Origin: [Clostridium] symbiosum
GTDB taxonomy: Bacteria > Bacillota > Clostridia > Lachnospirales > Lachnospiraceae
NCBI GenBank assembly: GCA_036419695.1
Contig: CP143946.1
Coordinates: forward strand, 2,226,001 to 2,290,000
Direction of reading: 5' to 3'
Length of the DNA stretch: 64,000 nt
Shown here: positions 50,180 to 59,146 of the stretch, piece by piece
Numbering within the stretch: position 1 is the stretch's first letter
How the letters are laid out: each line of letters starts with the position of its first letter
The notes under the pieces: generated by a model
The model's database searches: none
Told to the model about the DNA's origin: nothing
Seen by the model: the letters and a program-made list of their open reading frames with translations, nothing else
Position numbers and translations under genes: made by a program

Positions 50180-51574
50180 ATGTTTTTAGATATAGAAAAC
50201 ATTGAAAGAAATAAGACAGCAATACATGATGACAGCGGAACACAGCTGACTTATGGAGAATTGTGCGATTTTATCACAGAGATGGAAGAACTGAACCTGA
50301 TGCGCAGCGTCGTATTCTGCCTGTGTGAAAATACAGCGGGGGCTTTGGCCGGAATTGCCGCATTTGAAAGTGTCAGGGTGGTGCCGCTTTTATTAAGCGC
50401 AGCAATTGATTCCTCTTTGCTGGAAGAACTGGATACGATGTATACACCGTACTATTACTGGATTCCCGATGCTCAGAAAACGCGTTGTAAAGGCGATGTA
50501 ATTTATTCAAAATATGGCTACAGTCTTTTAAGATCAAAATATGATGTCTATCCAATTCATGAGAAGCTTGCTTTACTGATGACAACTTCCGGTTCCACCG
50601 GCAGCCCTAAGCTAGTCAGGTATAAGTATGGAAATCTGGAAGCAAATGCCAGGAATGTAGCAGCTGTTTTTGGATGGACGAGCGATGAGAACTGCATTAT
50701 GGATTTACCTGTGCAATATACGATGGGGCTGAATGTAATAAACAGTCATTTCATAGTCGGAGCCACGGTTCTACTGATTAAAAACAATTTGATGAGTACA
50801 GAATTCTGGGATTTTATAAAAGAAAACCATGGTTCAAATTTTACCGGCGTACCTTACAGCTATGAAATTATGATGAAACTTAAGTTTACCAGAATGGATC
50901 TGCCTGATTTAAAAACTTTATCGGAAGGCGGAGGAAAACTGACCGACGAGATGTTCAAAACGCTGGCAGAGTATTCGGAAAACGCTGGCAAACGTTTCTG
51001 TGCTACGTTTGGCACGACGGAGACAAGCGCCAGAATGGCGTATTTACCGCCGGAAATGGCAAGAGAGAAAATCGGCAGCATTGGTAAAGCAATTCCTGAA
51101 GGTGAACTGTTTCTGCTGGATGTAAACGGAAATGAAATAGTGGAGCCGGAGGCCCAGGGAGAATTGGGATACCGCGGTCCGAACGTCACTATGGGATACG
51201 GGATCTGCCGGGAGGATTTGCTTAAAGGCGATGAGTGGTCCGGCGAATATCACACAGGCGATATTGCAAAACGTGATGCGGAGGGCTTTTACTACATAAT
51301 TGGAAGAAAAAAACGGTTTTTAAAGCTGTTTGGGCTTCGTATCAGCCTGGATCAGTCGGAACGGATCATAAAAGAAGGATTTAATTGTGAATGCGCCTGT
51401 ACCGGAAATGATGAAAAAATGAAGATTTTCATCGTAGACGGAGCGCTGAAGGATAAAATTCCGGCTTATCTTGCTGAAAAATTGAACTTAAATGCCTCTG
51501 CATTTGAAGTGAAGGTTATAGAGGAGCTTCCCAAGAATGAGTCAGGAAAAATCTTGTACAAAAATTTGAATTAA
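50180..51574 (+). CDS. AMP-forming acyl-activating enzyme (acyl-ACP/CoA synthetase family)
   Basis: A 464-residue ANL-superfamily enzyme with P-loop TTSGSTGSPK, A5 motif FGTTETSAR, A7 YHTGD, the hinge region IIGRKKRFLKLFGLRIS and the C-terminal Lys in PKNESGK. It would adenylate a carboxylic acid and load it on a carrier protein or CoA. Next to two carrier-protein genes, loading of an ACP is likely. Confidence 0.87.
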   Translation: MFLDIENIERNKTAIHDDSGTQLTYGELCDFITEMEELNLMRSVVFCLCENTAGALAGIAAFESVRVVPLLLSAAIDSSLLEELDTMYTPYYYWIPDAQKTRCKGDVIYSKYGYSLLRSKYDVYPIHEKLALLMTTSGSTGSPKLVRYKYGNLEANARNVAAVFGWTSDENCIMDLPVQYTMGLNVINSHFIVGATVLLIKNNLMSTEFWDFIKENHGSNFTGVPYSYEIMMKLKFTRMDLPDLKTLSEGGGKLTDEMFKTLAEYSENAGKRFCATFGTTETSARMAYLPPEMAREKIGSIGKAIPEGELFLLDVNGNEIVEPEAQGELGYRGPNVTMGYGICREDLLKGDEWSGEYHTGDIAKRDAEGFYYIIGRKKRFLKLFGLRISLDQSERIIKEGFNCECACTGNDEKMKIFIVDGALKDKIPAYLAEKLNLNASAFEVKVIEELPKNESGKILYKNLN

Positions 51575-51615
51575 TTCCGGCAATTTAGAAAAGGCAGTAG
51601 AGACGGAAACATAGA

Positions 51616-52929
51616 ATGGAGCAGTATATATATGAGTTATGGAGTCGATGCATTATGGATAAGCTGAAAATTCGTTTAGATTTCGTAAATATAAATTATG
51701 ATAGGGCGATTACCTGGTTTATCTGTCTGTATTTTTCAAATGGTTTGATTAGGTTGGCCGTAAGAAGGGTTTTAGCTTTTGCCGGCTTACAGAGTTTATA
51801 TATTATATTCACCAATTTAATCATATATATACCGCTTATTCTTATGTTAATACTGATGTTTTCCAAAAGGAAGTTAGATAAATCATTATGGAGTTTTTTA
51901 ATAGTTACTTTTACGATAATCTCTCTTTTTGTATTAACCCTATTCTTCCATCCGGAATACGACAGATTCTTCTTCAGAGAGACTTATGGTGTATGGGACG
52001 ATGTCTTTCGTCCTGATAATGGAGCTGTTTTCGGATTCCTTGCTGTAACAGCAAGCAAGAACAGCAAGCGATTAATAGAGAATCTTAAATATGCATCATT
52101 TCTGTTATTGTTTTACAGTAGTTATCAATTTGTGAAGGCATTTAGTGATGGATACTGGAATTCTTTAAATGCAGCAGGAGAAATGATTGAGCTGAGTTAT
52201 AATTTGAGCTTTGGTTATACTATTATTTTTTGTGCCACTATTTTTTTTGGACTTTTTATTAGAGAGAGGAAGAAAGTTTATTTATTTTTAGGTTGTTTAT
52301 CTACCGTATTAGCTTTAGTTGGAGGATCAAGAGGTTGTATTTTGTGCCTACTTGTTTTTGGAATTCTTTATCTTTATAAAGAATTCTCAATTGTTCCAAT
52401 GCATAAGAAGCTACTGATAAGCACTGGGTTTATATTACTAGGCATTTTATTTAATGCGTTTTATTACGACATTTTGTCAGAACTTTCCGGTATTGATGCG
52501 AGAACCATTCAAATGTTTCTCAGTGGAGATATAACCAGTGATAATGGAAGAGAAGTGATTTACTCGCTTGCTGCCGAGGCTATAAAAAACATGCCGTTCC
52601 TGGGATACGGCGCATTCGGGGACCGGCAGTTTATCACACCATACTATTATTGGGGATACTGCCATAATATTTTTCTGGAAATGATTATCGATTTCGGCTG
52701 GCTGCTTGGGATTATTGTGTTCCTGATTATTGGAATCAAAAGCATACAGGTTTTAATCAGTGCCAGGGATGAGCAGGCATTCGTCATCTGCATCCTTCTT
52801 TCGGCGAACGCAAAATTATTTCTGTCGGATACGTTTTGGGGCTACCCTCAATTTTGGATGCTGATAGCATATCTATTTTTTGTATTCAAAGAGGAACGAA
52901 AAAAATATACAGAGGATAACAATGGATGA
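51616..52929 (+). CDS. wzy: Wzy-type O-antigen/capsule polymerase, locus 2
   Basis: A 437-residue polytopic membrane protein with about 11 hydrophobic segments and a large extracytoplasmic loop containing GDITSDNGREVIYSLAAEAIKNMPFLGYGAFGD. That loop matches the O-antigen ligase/polymerase (Wzy_C) pattern. The start may be 51616 or the ATG at 51655, which has a GGAG 10 bases upstream. Its last codons overlap the carboxyltransferase start. Confidence 0.82.
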   Translation: MEQYIYELWSRCIMDKLKIRLDFVNINYDRAITWFICLYFSNGLIRLAVRRVLAFAGLQSLYIIFTNLIIYIPLILMLILMFSKRKLDKSLWSFLIVTFTIISLFVLTLFFHPEYDRFFFRETYGVWDDVFRPDNGAVFGFLAVTASKNSKRLIENLKYASFLLLFYSSYQFVKAFSDGYWNSLNAAGEMIELSYNLSFGYTIIFCATIFFGLFIRERKKVYLFLGCLSTVLALVGGSRGCILCLLVFGILYLYKEFSIVPMHKKLLISTGFILLGILFNAFYYDILSELSGIDARTIQMFLSGDITSDNGREVIYSLAAEAIKNMPFLGYGAFGDRQFITPYYYWGYCHNIFLEMIIDFGWLLGIIVFLIIGIKSIQVLISARDEQAFVICILLSANAKLFLSDTFWGYPQFWMLIAYLFFVFKEERKKYTEDNNG

Positions 52930-54394
52930 GATAAATAAAATAGAGGCTGCAAAGCAAAAACAGCATGCAAAAGGTAAATTGTTTGTGACGGAACGGCTGG
53001 AGCAATTATTCGACGATGGTAAATATAAGGAGCTTTTCGATAAGGGACGAAGAATCGGCGTTTTGATTTGCGAAGGCAGAGTGAATGGAAAAAAAGTAAT
53101 TGTCGCAGCGCAGGATTTTACATACCGCGGCGGGACTCTCGGCATGAAAATCGGAGAAAATATTGCCAGGGCGCAGGATGTTGCAATAAGTAAAAAATGT
53201 CCGTTTATTACAATTAATGATTCCGGTGGTGCAAGAATTCAGGAAGGAATTGATTCGCTGGCCGGTTATGGGGAAATTTTTTACAGGAACGTGATGGCCT
53301 CCGGGTTCATTCCTCAGATTTCTGTGATTTTAGGGCCTTGTGCCGGCGGAGCAGTGTATTCCCCGGGAATCACGGATTTTGTTTTTATGGTTGAGAACAT
53401 TGCGCAGATGTATATTACCGGACCTAAGGTTGTGAAAAGCGTAACGGGCAGCAGCATAACGGCTGAGGAACTTGGCGGCTACAAGGTTCATACCAGGGAA
53501 AGCGGAGTCTCCCATTTCTGCTATCCGGACGAAGAAACATGCTTTCATGAATTACGCCGTCTGATTGGCATGCTGCCAAAAAACTGTGAAGAGAAAGCTG
53601 CTCTGCCCAGAAAAGAATTATATGAAAAAAAATCCGGGGAGATTGAAATACCTGAGAACACCCGCATTGGATACGATGTCAGGGAGGTGATTCGCGCAGT
53701 AATGGATGACGAAACTTTTATGGAAGTTTCACCTGAATTTGCACAATCAATTGTAGTTGGATTTGCATCTCTATGCGGGACGACAATCGGTGTTGTTGCA
53801 AACCAGCCCAGGTGTCTTGCAGGGAGTCTGGATTGTGACACGAGCGATAAAGCGGCAAGATTTGTCCGGTTTTGTGATGCGTTTGGGATACCATTAATCA
53901 CGTTTACGGATGTGCCGGGATATCTGCCGGGAAGTTCACAGGAAACAAAGGGGATTATCCGCCATGGGGCAAAATTGCTCTATGCTTTTTCAGAGGCAAC
54001 CGTTCCTAAAATCAATATTATATTGAGAAAAGCTTACGGTGGAGCTTATATTGCGATGAACAGCAAGCACCTGGGAGCCGATTTTGTGATAGCATGGCCG
54101 ACAGCCGAGGTGGCTGTAATGGGAGAAGACGGTGCAGTCGAGATACTATATGCAAAAGAACTGAAAAATCTGTCGGGGAAGGAACGGGCCGATTTTTTAG
54201 AGGAGAAAAAAACAGAATATAAGACAGAGGTTATCAACTATAAACACGGACTTGAAATGGGGTATATTGATCAGGTAATCCAGCCATCTGAGACAAGGGA
54301 AACAATCTATACCCTCTTAAATAATGCCTTAAAGAAAAAACGATTTAGTAAAGCCAAAATACTCCGGAAAAAACACGGGAATATCCCGTTGTAA
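52922..54394 (+). CDS. Acyl-CoA carboxylase carboxyltransferase (beta-subunit type)
   Basis: A 490-residue crotonase-fold carboxyltransferase of the propionyl/methylmalonyl-CoA family: NDSGGARIQEGIDSLAGYGEIF, GPCAGGAVYSPGITDFVFM, and the C-terminal half with GAKLLYAFSEATVPKINIILRKAYGGAYIAMNSK. Family members work with a biotinylated carrier and biotin carboxylase or decarboxylase subunits, none of which is encoded nearby. It could borrow them from the core metabolism to provide a (methyl)malonyl unit for the KAS III. Confidence 0.87.
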   Translation: MDEINKIEAAKQKQHAKGKLFVTERLEQLFDDGKYKELFDKGRRIGVLICEGRVNGKKVIVAAQDFTYRGGTLGMKIGENIARAQDVAISKKCPFITINDSGGARIQEGIDSLAGYGEIFYRNVMASGFIPQISVILGPCAGGAVYSPGITDFVFMVENIAQMYITGPKVVKSVTGSSITAEELGGYKVHTRESGVSHFCYPDEETCFHELRRLIGMLPKNCEEKAALPRKELYEKKSGEIEIPENTRIGYDVREVIRAVMDDETFMEVSPEFAQSIVVGFASLCGTTIGVVANQPRCLAGSLDCDTSDKAARFVRFCDAFGIPLITFTDVPGYLPGSSQETKGIIRHGAKLLYAFSEATVPKINIILRKAYGGAYIAMNSKHLGADFVIAWPTAEVAVMGEDGAVEILYAKELKNLSGKERADFLEEKKTEYKTEVINYKHGLEMGYIDQVIQPSETRETIYTLLNNALKKKRFSKAKILRKKHGNIPL

Positions 54395-54423
54395 AAAGAA
54401 ATTAATTAAACTGGAGGTTCATT

Positions 54424-54894
54424 ATGTGGCGAAAAATTCTATTGCTATGTGTCATCGGTATGATGGTTCTTATTTTCCTGTTTTCGAGTCAGGCCGGAGC
54501 TTCTTCCCACTACATCAGCGATATGGCGGGAAGGATTCTGGGATTGTTCAGGGAAGATGAGAATGGAGAGTTCTACGGCCGGTTTCTTATCTGGGAGTGG
54601 AATGTCAGGCAGCTTGGCCATATGACGCTTTTTGGCTTTTTGGGAGGTGTTACCCATTCCTACCTGCTATCGAAACAGGATGAGTTGACGGGAGGATGCA
54701 TTTTAAAATGTTCTTTTTTGTCAGCACTGCTCTGTTTTCTTTACGGATGTATTGATGAGTTCCATCAGTACTTTGTAAATGGGAGAAATGCGAGATTCCA
54801 AGATGTTCTGGTGGATGCAATTGGATTTTTGACAGCCATTTGTGTTTTGAATGCCCTGATTTGGCTATATAAAGTAATAAAAAACAGAATGTAA
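54424..54894 (+). CDS. VanZ-family membrane protein
   Basis: A 156-residue protein with about four membrane helices and the VanZ-like signature: FSSQAGASSHYIS near the N-terminus, RQLGHMTLFGFLGG, and DEFHQYFVNGRNARFQDVLVDAIG. CTGGAGG precedes the ATG. VanZ-like proteins occur in many cell-envelope loci; their molecular role is not well defined. Confidence 0.85.
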   Translation: MWRKILLLCVIGMMVLIFLFSSQAGASSHYISDMAGRILGLFREDENGEFYGRFLIWEWNVRQLGHMTLFGFLGGVTHSYLLSKQDELTGGCILKCSFLSALLCFLYGCIDEFHQYFVNGRNARFQDVLVDAIGFLTAICVLNALIWLYKVIKNRM

Positions 54895-54932
54895 ATAATT
54901 AATAGAAGTGATTTTGCGGAAAGGAAACAAAG

Positions 54933-56057
54933 ATGAATATTACACATGTAATGGCGCAGACAATGTATACACAGGATATGTATATGTTGATTAATACATG
55001 TTTTGATGGGAGAGAGCACAAGTTCTGTACAGGGCATGCAAAACGTAAGGATTCTTTGGCTCCGATAGGATTAAATCAGGCGGAAGGAAATGCCGAAGTA
55101 ATCAATCCTAAAAATTTCTTTAAATATATTAAAAATCTCAATGAATGTGATGCAATTATCCTGCATGGATTATTTAATTTTAAACATTTCATTTTTATTT
55201 CCAGAAAGAAAGAATGGCTGGCGAAAACGTGCTGGGTAATCTGGGGAGGCGACATTTACCGTCACAATGAAAAAACGAACCGTTGGGGAGTAAAACTGAC
55301 AGAATATCTGAAACAAAAATATGCATCTCAGATAGGTTATGTGGCAACCCTGGTCGATAAAGATCTGCCGCTGGCACGCCAGTGGTATCATGTTACAGGT
55401 AAACACTTTTCTCTGAGCTATCCGCTTCCGATCCAGCGTCCGGGAGTAATGCAGAAGCTGACAGAGAAAGGTAATAAAAAGGATGGCAGGAACAAGACCG
55501 TCAAAGTAATGCTTGGAAACTCTGCGACTGTAACTAATTGTCATATTGAAGCGCTCGAGGAACTAAAGTCTTTTGCTGAAGAAGATTTGAAACTCTATAT
55601 TCCTCTTACATATGGATTTAAAGGTTTTGAGGAATATCGGGAGAAAGTCATTCAAACTGCGGTCGGAATTTTTGGAAAAGATAAAGTCGTTCCTATTACC
55701 GAGTCGATGGACGGCGAAGCATACTCTGATTTTATCAGCGAAATGGATATTGGGATATTTTTTAATGACAGACAGCAGGCCATGGGGAATATTGCAATTG
55801 CCCTGGCTTCAGGGGTGAAGATCTACATTCGGAATGATACGACGATGTGGGCGAATTATGAGGGAAGAGGCTTTCAGGTAGAAAATGCGTTTAATCTCTC
55901 AAAGGAAACCTTTGAGACTTTCCGGACTTACACCCCGGACGTCAAGAAAAAAAATATGGCTTTAATACGAAAATATACCGATATTAATCTAATCAGGGAT
56001 AAGTGGAAACTGCTGTTTCTGGTTATGACGTCAGACAGGAACAAAGAAGAACAATGA
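54933..56057 (+). CDS. WecF-like (GT56) 4-amino-dideoxyhexose transferase
   Basis: A 374-residue protein of the TDP-Fuc4NAc:lipid-linked acceptor transferase family. Recognisable parts are CWVIWGGDIY, KVMLGNSATVTNCHIEALE, YIPLTYGF and GIFFNDRQQAMGNIAIALASGVKIYIRNDTT. In enterobacteria WecF adds 4-acetamido-4,6-dideoxygalactose to lipid II of common antigen. That fits the rfbA-rfbB-aminotransferase-acyltransferase genes here, with an acyl group other than acetyl likely. GAAAGGAAAC precedes the ATG. Confidence 0.83.
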   Translation: MNITHVMAQTMYTQDMYMLINTCFDGREHKFCTGHAKRKDSLAPIGLNQAEGNAEVINPKNFFKYIKNLNECDAIILHGLFNFKHFIFISRKKEWLAKTCWVIWGGDIYRHNEKTNRWGVKLTEYLKQKYASQIGYVATLVDKDLPLARQWYHVTGKHFSLSYPLPIQRPGVMQKLTEKGNKKDGRNKTVKVMLGNSATVTNCHIEALEELKSFAEEDLKLYIPLTYGFKGFEEYREKVIQTAVGIFGKDKVVPITESMDGEAYSDFISEMDIGIFFNDRQQAMGNIAIALASGVKIYIRNDTTMWANYEGRGFQVENAFNLSKETFETFRTYTPDVKKKNMALIRKYTDINLIRDKWKLLFLVMTSDRNKEEQ

Positions 56058-57538
56058 ATCAGCAAAAGAATAAGAAGAATACTTATGATAATCCCTCTAT
56101 TTCAACAAACATATTATGGCGCCTGGCTGAGCGTTTTGGCGCCCAGGGAGTCAGCTTTATCGTTTCGGTGGTCCTCGCCAGACTTTTAGCCCCCTCTGTT
56201 TATGGTACGGTTGCACTGATTACCGTGATCACAAATATCCTGAACGTTTTTGTCAGCAGCGGTTTATCTACTGCACTGATTCAGAAGCAGAAAGCAGACG
56301 ACCTGGATTTTACGACAGTGTTTGTTTTTAATATCTGTATGTCTCTTGTGCTGTATACCGGCCTTTTTTTCTCAGCCTCAGCGGTAGCCGGCTTTTATGA
56401 TATGCCCCAGATGCTCCCGGTAATCCGGGTTCTGTCGCTTTCCATCGTTTTGGGAGGGATCAATGGAATTCAGCAGGCATATATTTCAAAAAAAATGTGG
56501 TTTCACCTTTTCTTTAAGGCCACGATTGGCGGAACGGTATGTTCGGCTTTTGTCGGTGTTGGAATGGCATATGCTGGTTATGGGGTTTGGGCCCTGGTAG
56601 GGCAGATTTTGACAAATCAGCTGATGGACACGGTGATTTTATGGAAAATGCTGGACTGGCATCCGCGCTTCCGCTTTTCTTACCGGCGGTTCAGACCGTT
56701 ATTTTCTTTTGGCTGGAAAGTATTTGTATCAAATTTGATTGACACATTTTACAAAAATCTAAGGAGCCTGTTGATTGGAAAAGTATATACACAGTCTGAT
56801 CTGGCTTTTTACAATCGCGGTAACCATTTGCCTGAACTGATCATTTCAAATGTAAATACTTCGATCCAGAGTGTATTTTTCCCGGCCTATTCGTCGGCGA
56901 ACGGTGATAAAACAACGCTGCGGGCTTTGGTCAGGAAGTCTATTTCCATCAGCACATACCTGATTTTTCCGGCAATGACAGGGCTGGCAGTTGTATCCTC
57001 TACGCTGGTTCGGTTATTGTACACAGATGTATGGTCCGCTGCGGTTCCTTATATGTGGATAGGGTGCTTCAGCTATGCATTTTGGCCGCTGCACACTGCC
57101 AACTTACAGGTGATCCAGGCAATGGGGAGAAGCGATATCAGCTTAAAACTGGAAATAATTAAAAAAACAGTCACGGTCATCTGCCTGATTTGGTCAATTC
57201 GGTATGGGGTGTTCGCTGTTGCGGTATGTGCTTTGCCGCTGTCCATCTTTTCGCTCCTGGTGAATTCATTTCCGAATAAATCATTGCTGAACTACTCATT
57301 TCGTATGCAGATAACCGATATATTTCCGGCACTGTGGATGAGCGGGATAATGGGATGCTGCGTGTTCCTGGCAGGCACCCTTCCGCTGATTGGCATTGTG
57401 AAGCTCGCTGTACAGCTTGTAACCGGAGGAGTAACATATCTGTTTTTATCGATTATTTCTCACAATCCTTCCTTTGGATATGTCAAAGCAAGGGCGGTCG
57501 GTCTTTGCTGCAAGAAAAGAAAGAAGCAAATAGAATAA
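56054..57538 (+). CDS. wzx: Wzx-type flippase (WzxC-like), locus 2
   Basis: A 494-residue MOP-family polysaccharide flippase with 12-14 membrane segments and the WzxC-type N-terminus (RLAERFGAQGVSFIVSVVLARLLAPSVYGTVALITV). The start codon overlaps the preceding stop (ATGA). It is the last gene of locus 2. The start at 56054 is preferred; the frame continues upstream only inside the WecF-like gene. Confidence 0.9.
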   Translation: MNQQKNKKNTYDNPSISTNILWRLAERFGAQGVSFIVSVVLARLLAPSVYGTVALITVITNILNVFVSSGLSTALIQKQKADDLDFTTVFVFNICMSLVLYTGLFFSASAVAGFYDMPQMLPVIRVLSLSIVLGGINGIQQAYISKKMWFHLFFKATIGGTVCSAFVGVGMAYAGYGVWALVGQILTNQLMDTVILWKMLDWHPRFRFSYRRFRPLFSFGWKVFVSNLIDTFYKNLRSLLIGKVYTQSDLAFYNRGNHLPELIISNVNTSIQSVFFPAYSSANGDKTTLRALVRKSISISTYLIFPAMTGLAVVSSTLVRLLYTDVWSAAVPYMWIGCFSYAFWPLHTANLQVIQAMGRSDISLKLEIIKKTVTVICLIWSIRYGVFAVAVCALPLSIFSLLVNSFPNKSLLNYSFRMQITDIFPALWMSGIMGCCVFLAGTLPLIGIVKLAVQLVTGGVTYLFLSIISHNPSFGYVKARAVGLCCKKRKKQIE

Positions 57539-57657
57539 ATCGGTGGCTTAAACATAGAAAATGCAATCGGGCTGCATTTTTTATTAATAGAAATCATTCA
57601 TGAACAGTTTTAGTTTTCAGAATGTAAAAGAAAGGAGATGAAAAAAAGCAGAGTTGT

Positions 57658-57713
57658 GAAAGTAAAAGGAACAGATAACGTATCTTTTGTTCGTATCTGT
57701 TCCTTTTACTTTC
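57658..57713. other. Perfect 20-bp hairpin between locus 2 and int3
   Basis: Arms 57658-57677 (GAAAGTAAAAGGAACAGATA) and 57694-57713 are exact complements, with a 16-base loop. No T-run follows, but the right arm is pyrimidine-rich. It may end the locus 2 transcript or be a small repeat element. The remaining 57539-57902 shows no supported gene. Confidence 0.6.
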
Positions 57714-57852
57714 GCAATCTACGACGGAGCCTGTACGCTGGATGTGGCGTTACTGCATCGCTTATTGTATGGATTCAACGGGAGGTGGACAGTAAAAATA
57801 AATTTCTTCCATATATTTCCAGTGCTTTTCGTCCCCACCCCCTAAAAATAAC

Positions 57853-57872
57853 CTCCAATTAATGATAATATA
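57853..57872 (+). promoter_or_regulatory. Conserved 20-base block upstream of int3
   Basis: Identical to 17082-17101 upstream of int1; it lies 30 bases before the int3 start codon. A GATAAT -10-like hexamer is included. Confidence 0.5.
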
Positions 57873-57902
57873 GAAAGTAAAAATAATTTATACGGAGGGA
57901 AA

Positions 57903-58745
57903 ATGGAAAACCACACAATAACATCCGAAATGAAAGACAGCTTTATCCAATATTTAATCCAGGAGGAGAAGAGCCGCCACACAGTTGAAAAGTACCAGAG
58001 AGACCTGAAAAAGTTTATCCGCTTCCTCGGAGCGCGGGAAATTACGAAAGATTTAGTCATTGAATACAAAAAGAATCTTTCCGAACGGTATGCAGTAAGC
58101 AGCGTCAATTCAATACTGGCATCCCTGAACCATTTTCTGCAGTTTGCCGGCTGGTATGAATTCAAGGTAAAGCAAATGAAAGTGCAGCGCCAGGTCTACT
58201 GTCCGGAGGAGAAGGAACTGACCAGGGAAGAATATAACCGGCTGGTTAATACGGCGAAGTTTATGAAGAAAGAACGGATTGGCCTTATTATTCAAACGAT
58301 TTGCAGTACCGGAATCAGAATCAGCGAGCTCATCTATATTACGGTTGAGTCAGTGCAAAGCGGAATCGCCTATGCAACGGGTAAAGGCAAAAGCCGCCAG
58401 ATATTCCTGCCTCATAAGCTAAGGGGGCTATTGATGAAATATATCAGGAAGAACCGTATCTGCCGGGGACCCGTATTTCTGACAAAGGAAGGAAAGCCGG
58501 TAAACAGAAGTAATGTCTGGAAGGAAATGAAGGCGCTGTGTGCAACGGCAAAGGTATTAGCCGCAAAAGTATTTCCCCATAATTTGAGGCATCTTTTTGC
58601 CAGGACGTATTACAGAATGGAGAAAGATATTTCAAAACTGGCGGATCTATTGGGGCACAGCAGTATCAATACGACCAGGATTTATATTGTGACATCGGGG
58701 ACGGAACACAGACAGCAGATAGAACGAATGAACCTGATTTTATGA
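57903..58745 (+). CDS. Tyrosine recombinase Int3 (inverts the locus 3 promoter segment)
   Basis: A 280-residue paralogue of Int1 and Int2 with complete catalytic residues: Arg in GIRISEL, Lys in GKGKSRQI, HNLRH, LGHS and the Tyr in NTTRIYIV. The N-terminal core-binding domain includes SRHTVEKYQRDLKKFIRFL, closely resembling Int1. GGAGGG precedes the ATG. The first inversion site starts 24 bases after the stop. Confidence 0.93.
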   Translation: MENHTITSEMKDSFIQYLIQEEKSRHTVEKYQRDLKKFIRFLGAREITKDLVIEYKKNLSERYAVSSVNSILASLNHFLQFAGWYEFKVKQMKVQRQVYCPEEKELTREEYNRLVNTAKFMKKERIGLIIQTICSTGIRISELIYITVESVQSGIAYATGKGKSRQIFLPHKLRGLLMKYIRKNRICRGPVFLTKEGKPVNRSNVWKEMKALCATAKVLAAKVFPHNLRHLFARTYYRMEKDISKLADLLGHSSINTTRIYIVTSGTEHRQQIERMNLIL

Positions 58746-58768
58746 GATTTGCAGCACAATTAGTTGGT

Positions 58769-58792
58769 GCAACATAATGTGGATTATGTAGT
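58769..58792 (+). repeat. Inversion site 3-A
   Basis: Arms GCAACATAAT and ATTATGTAGT around core GTGG (58779-58782). Twenty central bases are identical to the reverse complement of 3-B. Confidence 0.88.
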
Positions 58793-58968
58793 AGTATATA
58801 ACAAAAAATCAAAATAGTCCATATTTTGGATTTAAAAAAAGTAACTATTATTTCTGAGAAATCATAACATAATTCTCTTCTTTACAAGTATCTTAATGGA
58901 AAAATCTTTATTCTTTACATAAAATTCTATGTTTTCCAAAAATTACCAATCATATTCCAGTTTCTCCC

Positions 58969-58996
58969 ATTATAACATATTTTGCGCAATAGAAAA
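58969..58996 (-). promoter_or_regulatory. Promoter inside invertible segment 3 (facing int3)
   Basis: On the minus strand TATAAT (58969-58974) is preceded by TGT, a perfect TGnTATAAT extended -10. The -35 is weak (TTTTCT at 58991-58996, spacer 16), as is common with extended -10 promoters. Confidence 0.65.
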
Positions 58997-59103
58997 GTAA
59001 AATTTTTCCTGACAAATCATCGCGTATCGGTTCGACATGTTCGAATCGCTTATTTGTTTTACTCAGTTTTAATCTTTTCATCTAAAGGCAGTTTACTTGT
59101 CAA

Positions 59104-59127
59104 GGAACATAATCCACATTATGTTGT
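59104..59127 (-). repeat. Inversion site 3-B
   Basis: Arms GGAACATAAT and ATTATGTTGT around core CCAC (59114-59117), the reverse complement of the 3-A core. Confidence 0.88.
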
Positions 59128-59146
59128 TCTTTTACTTCCTCTTTCG

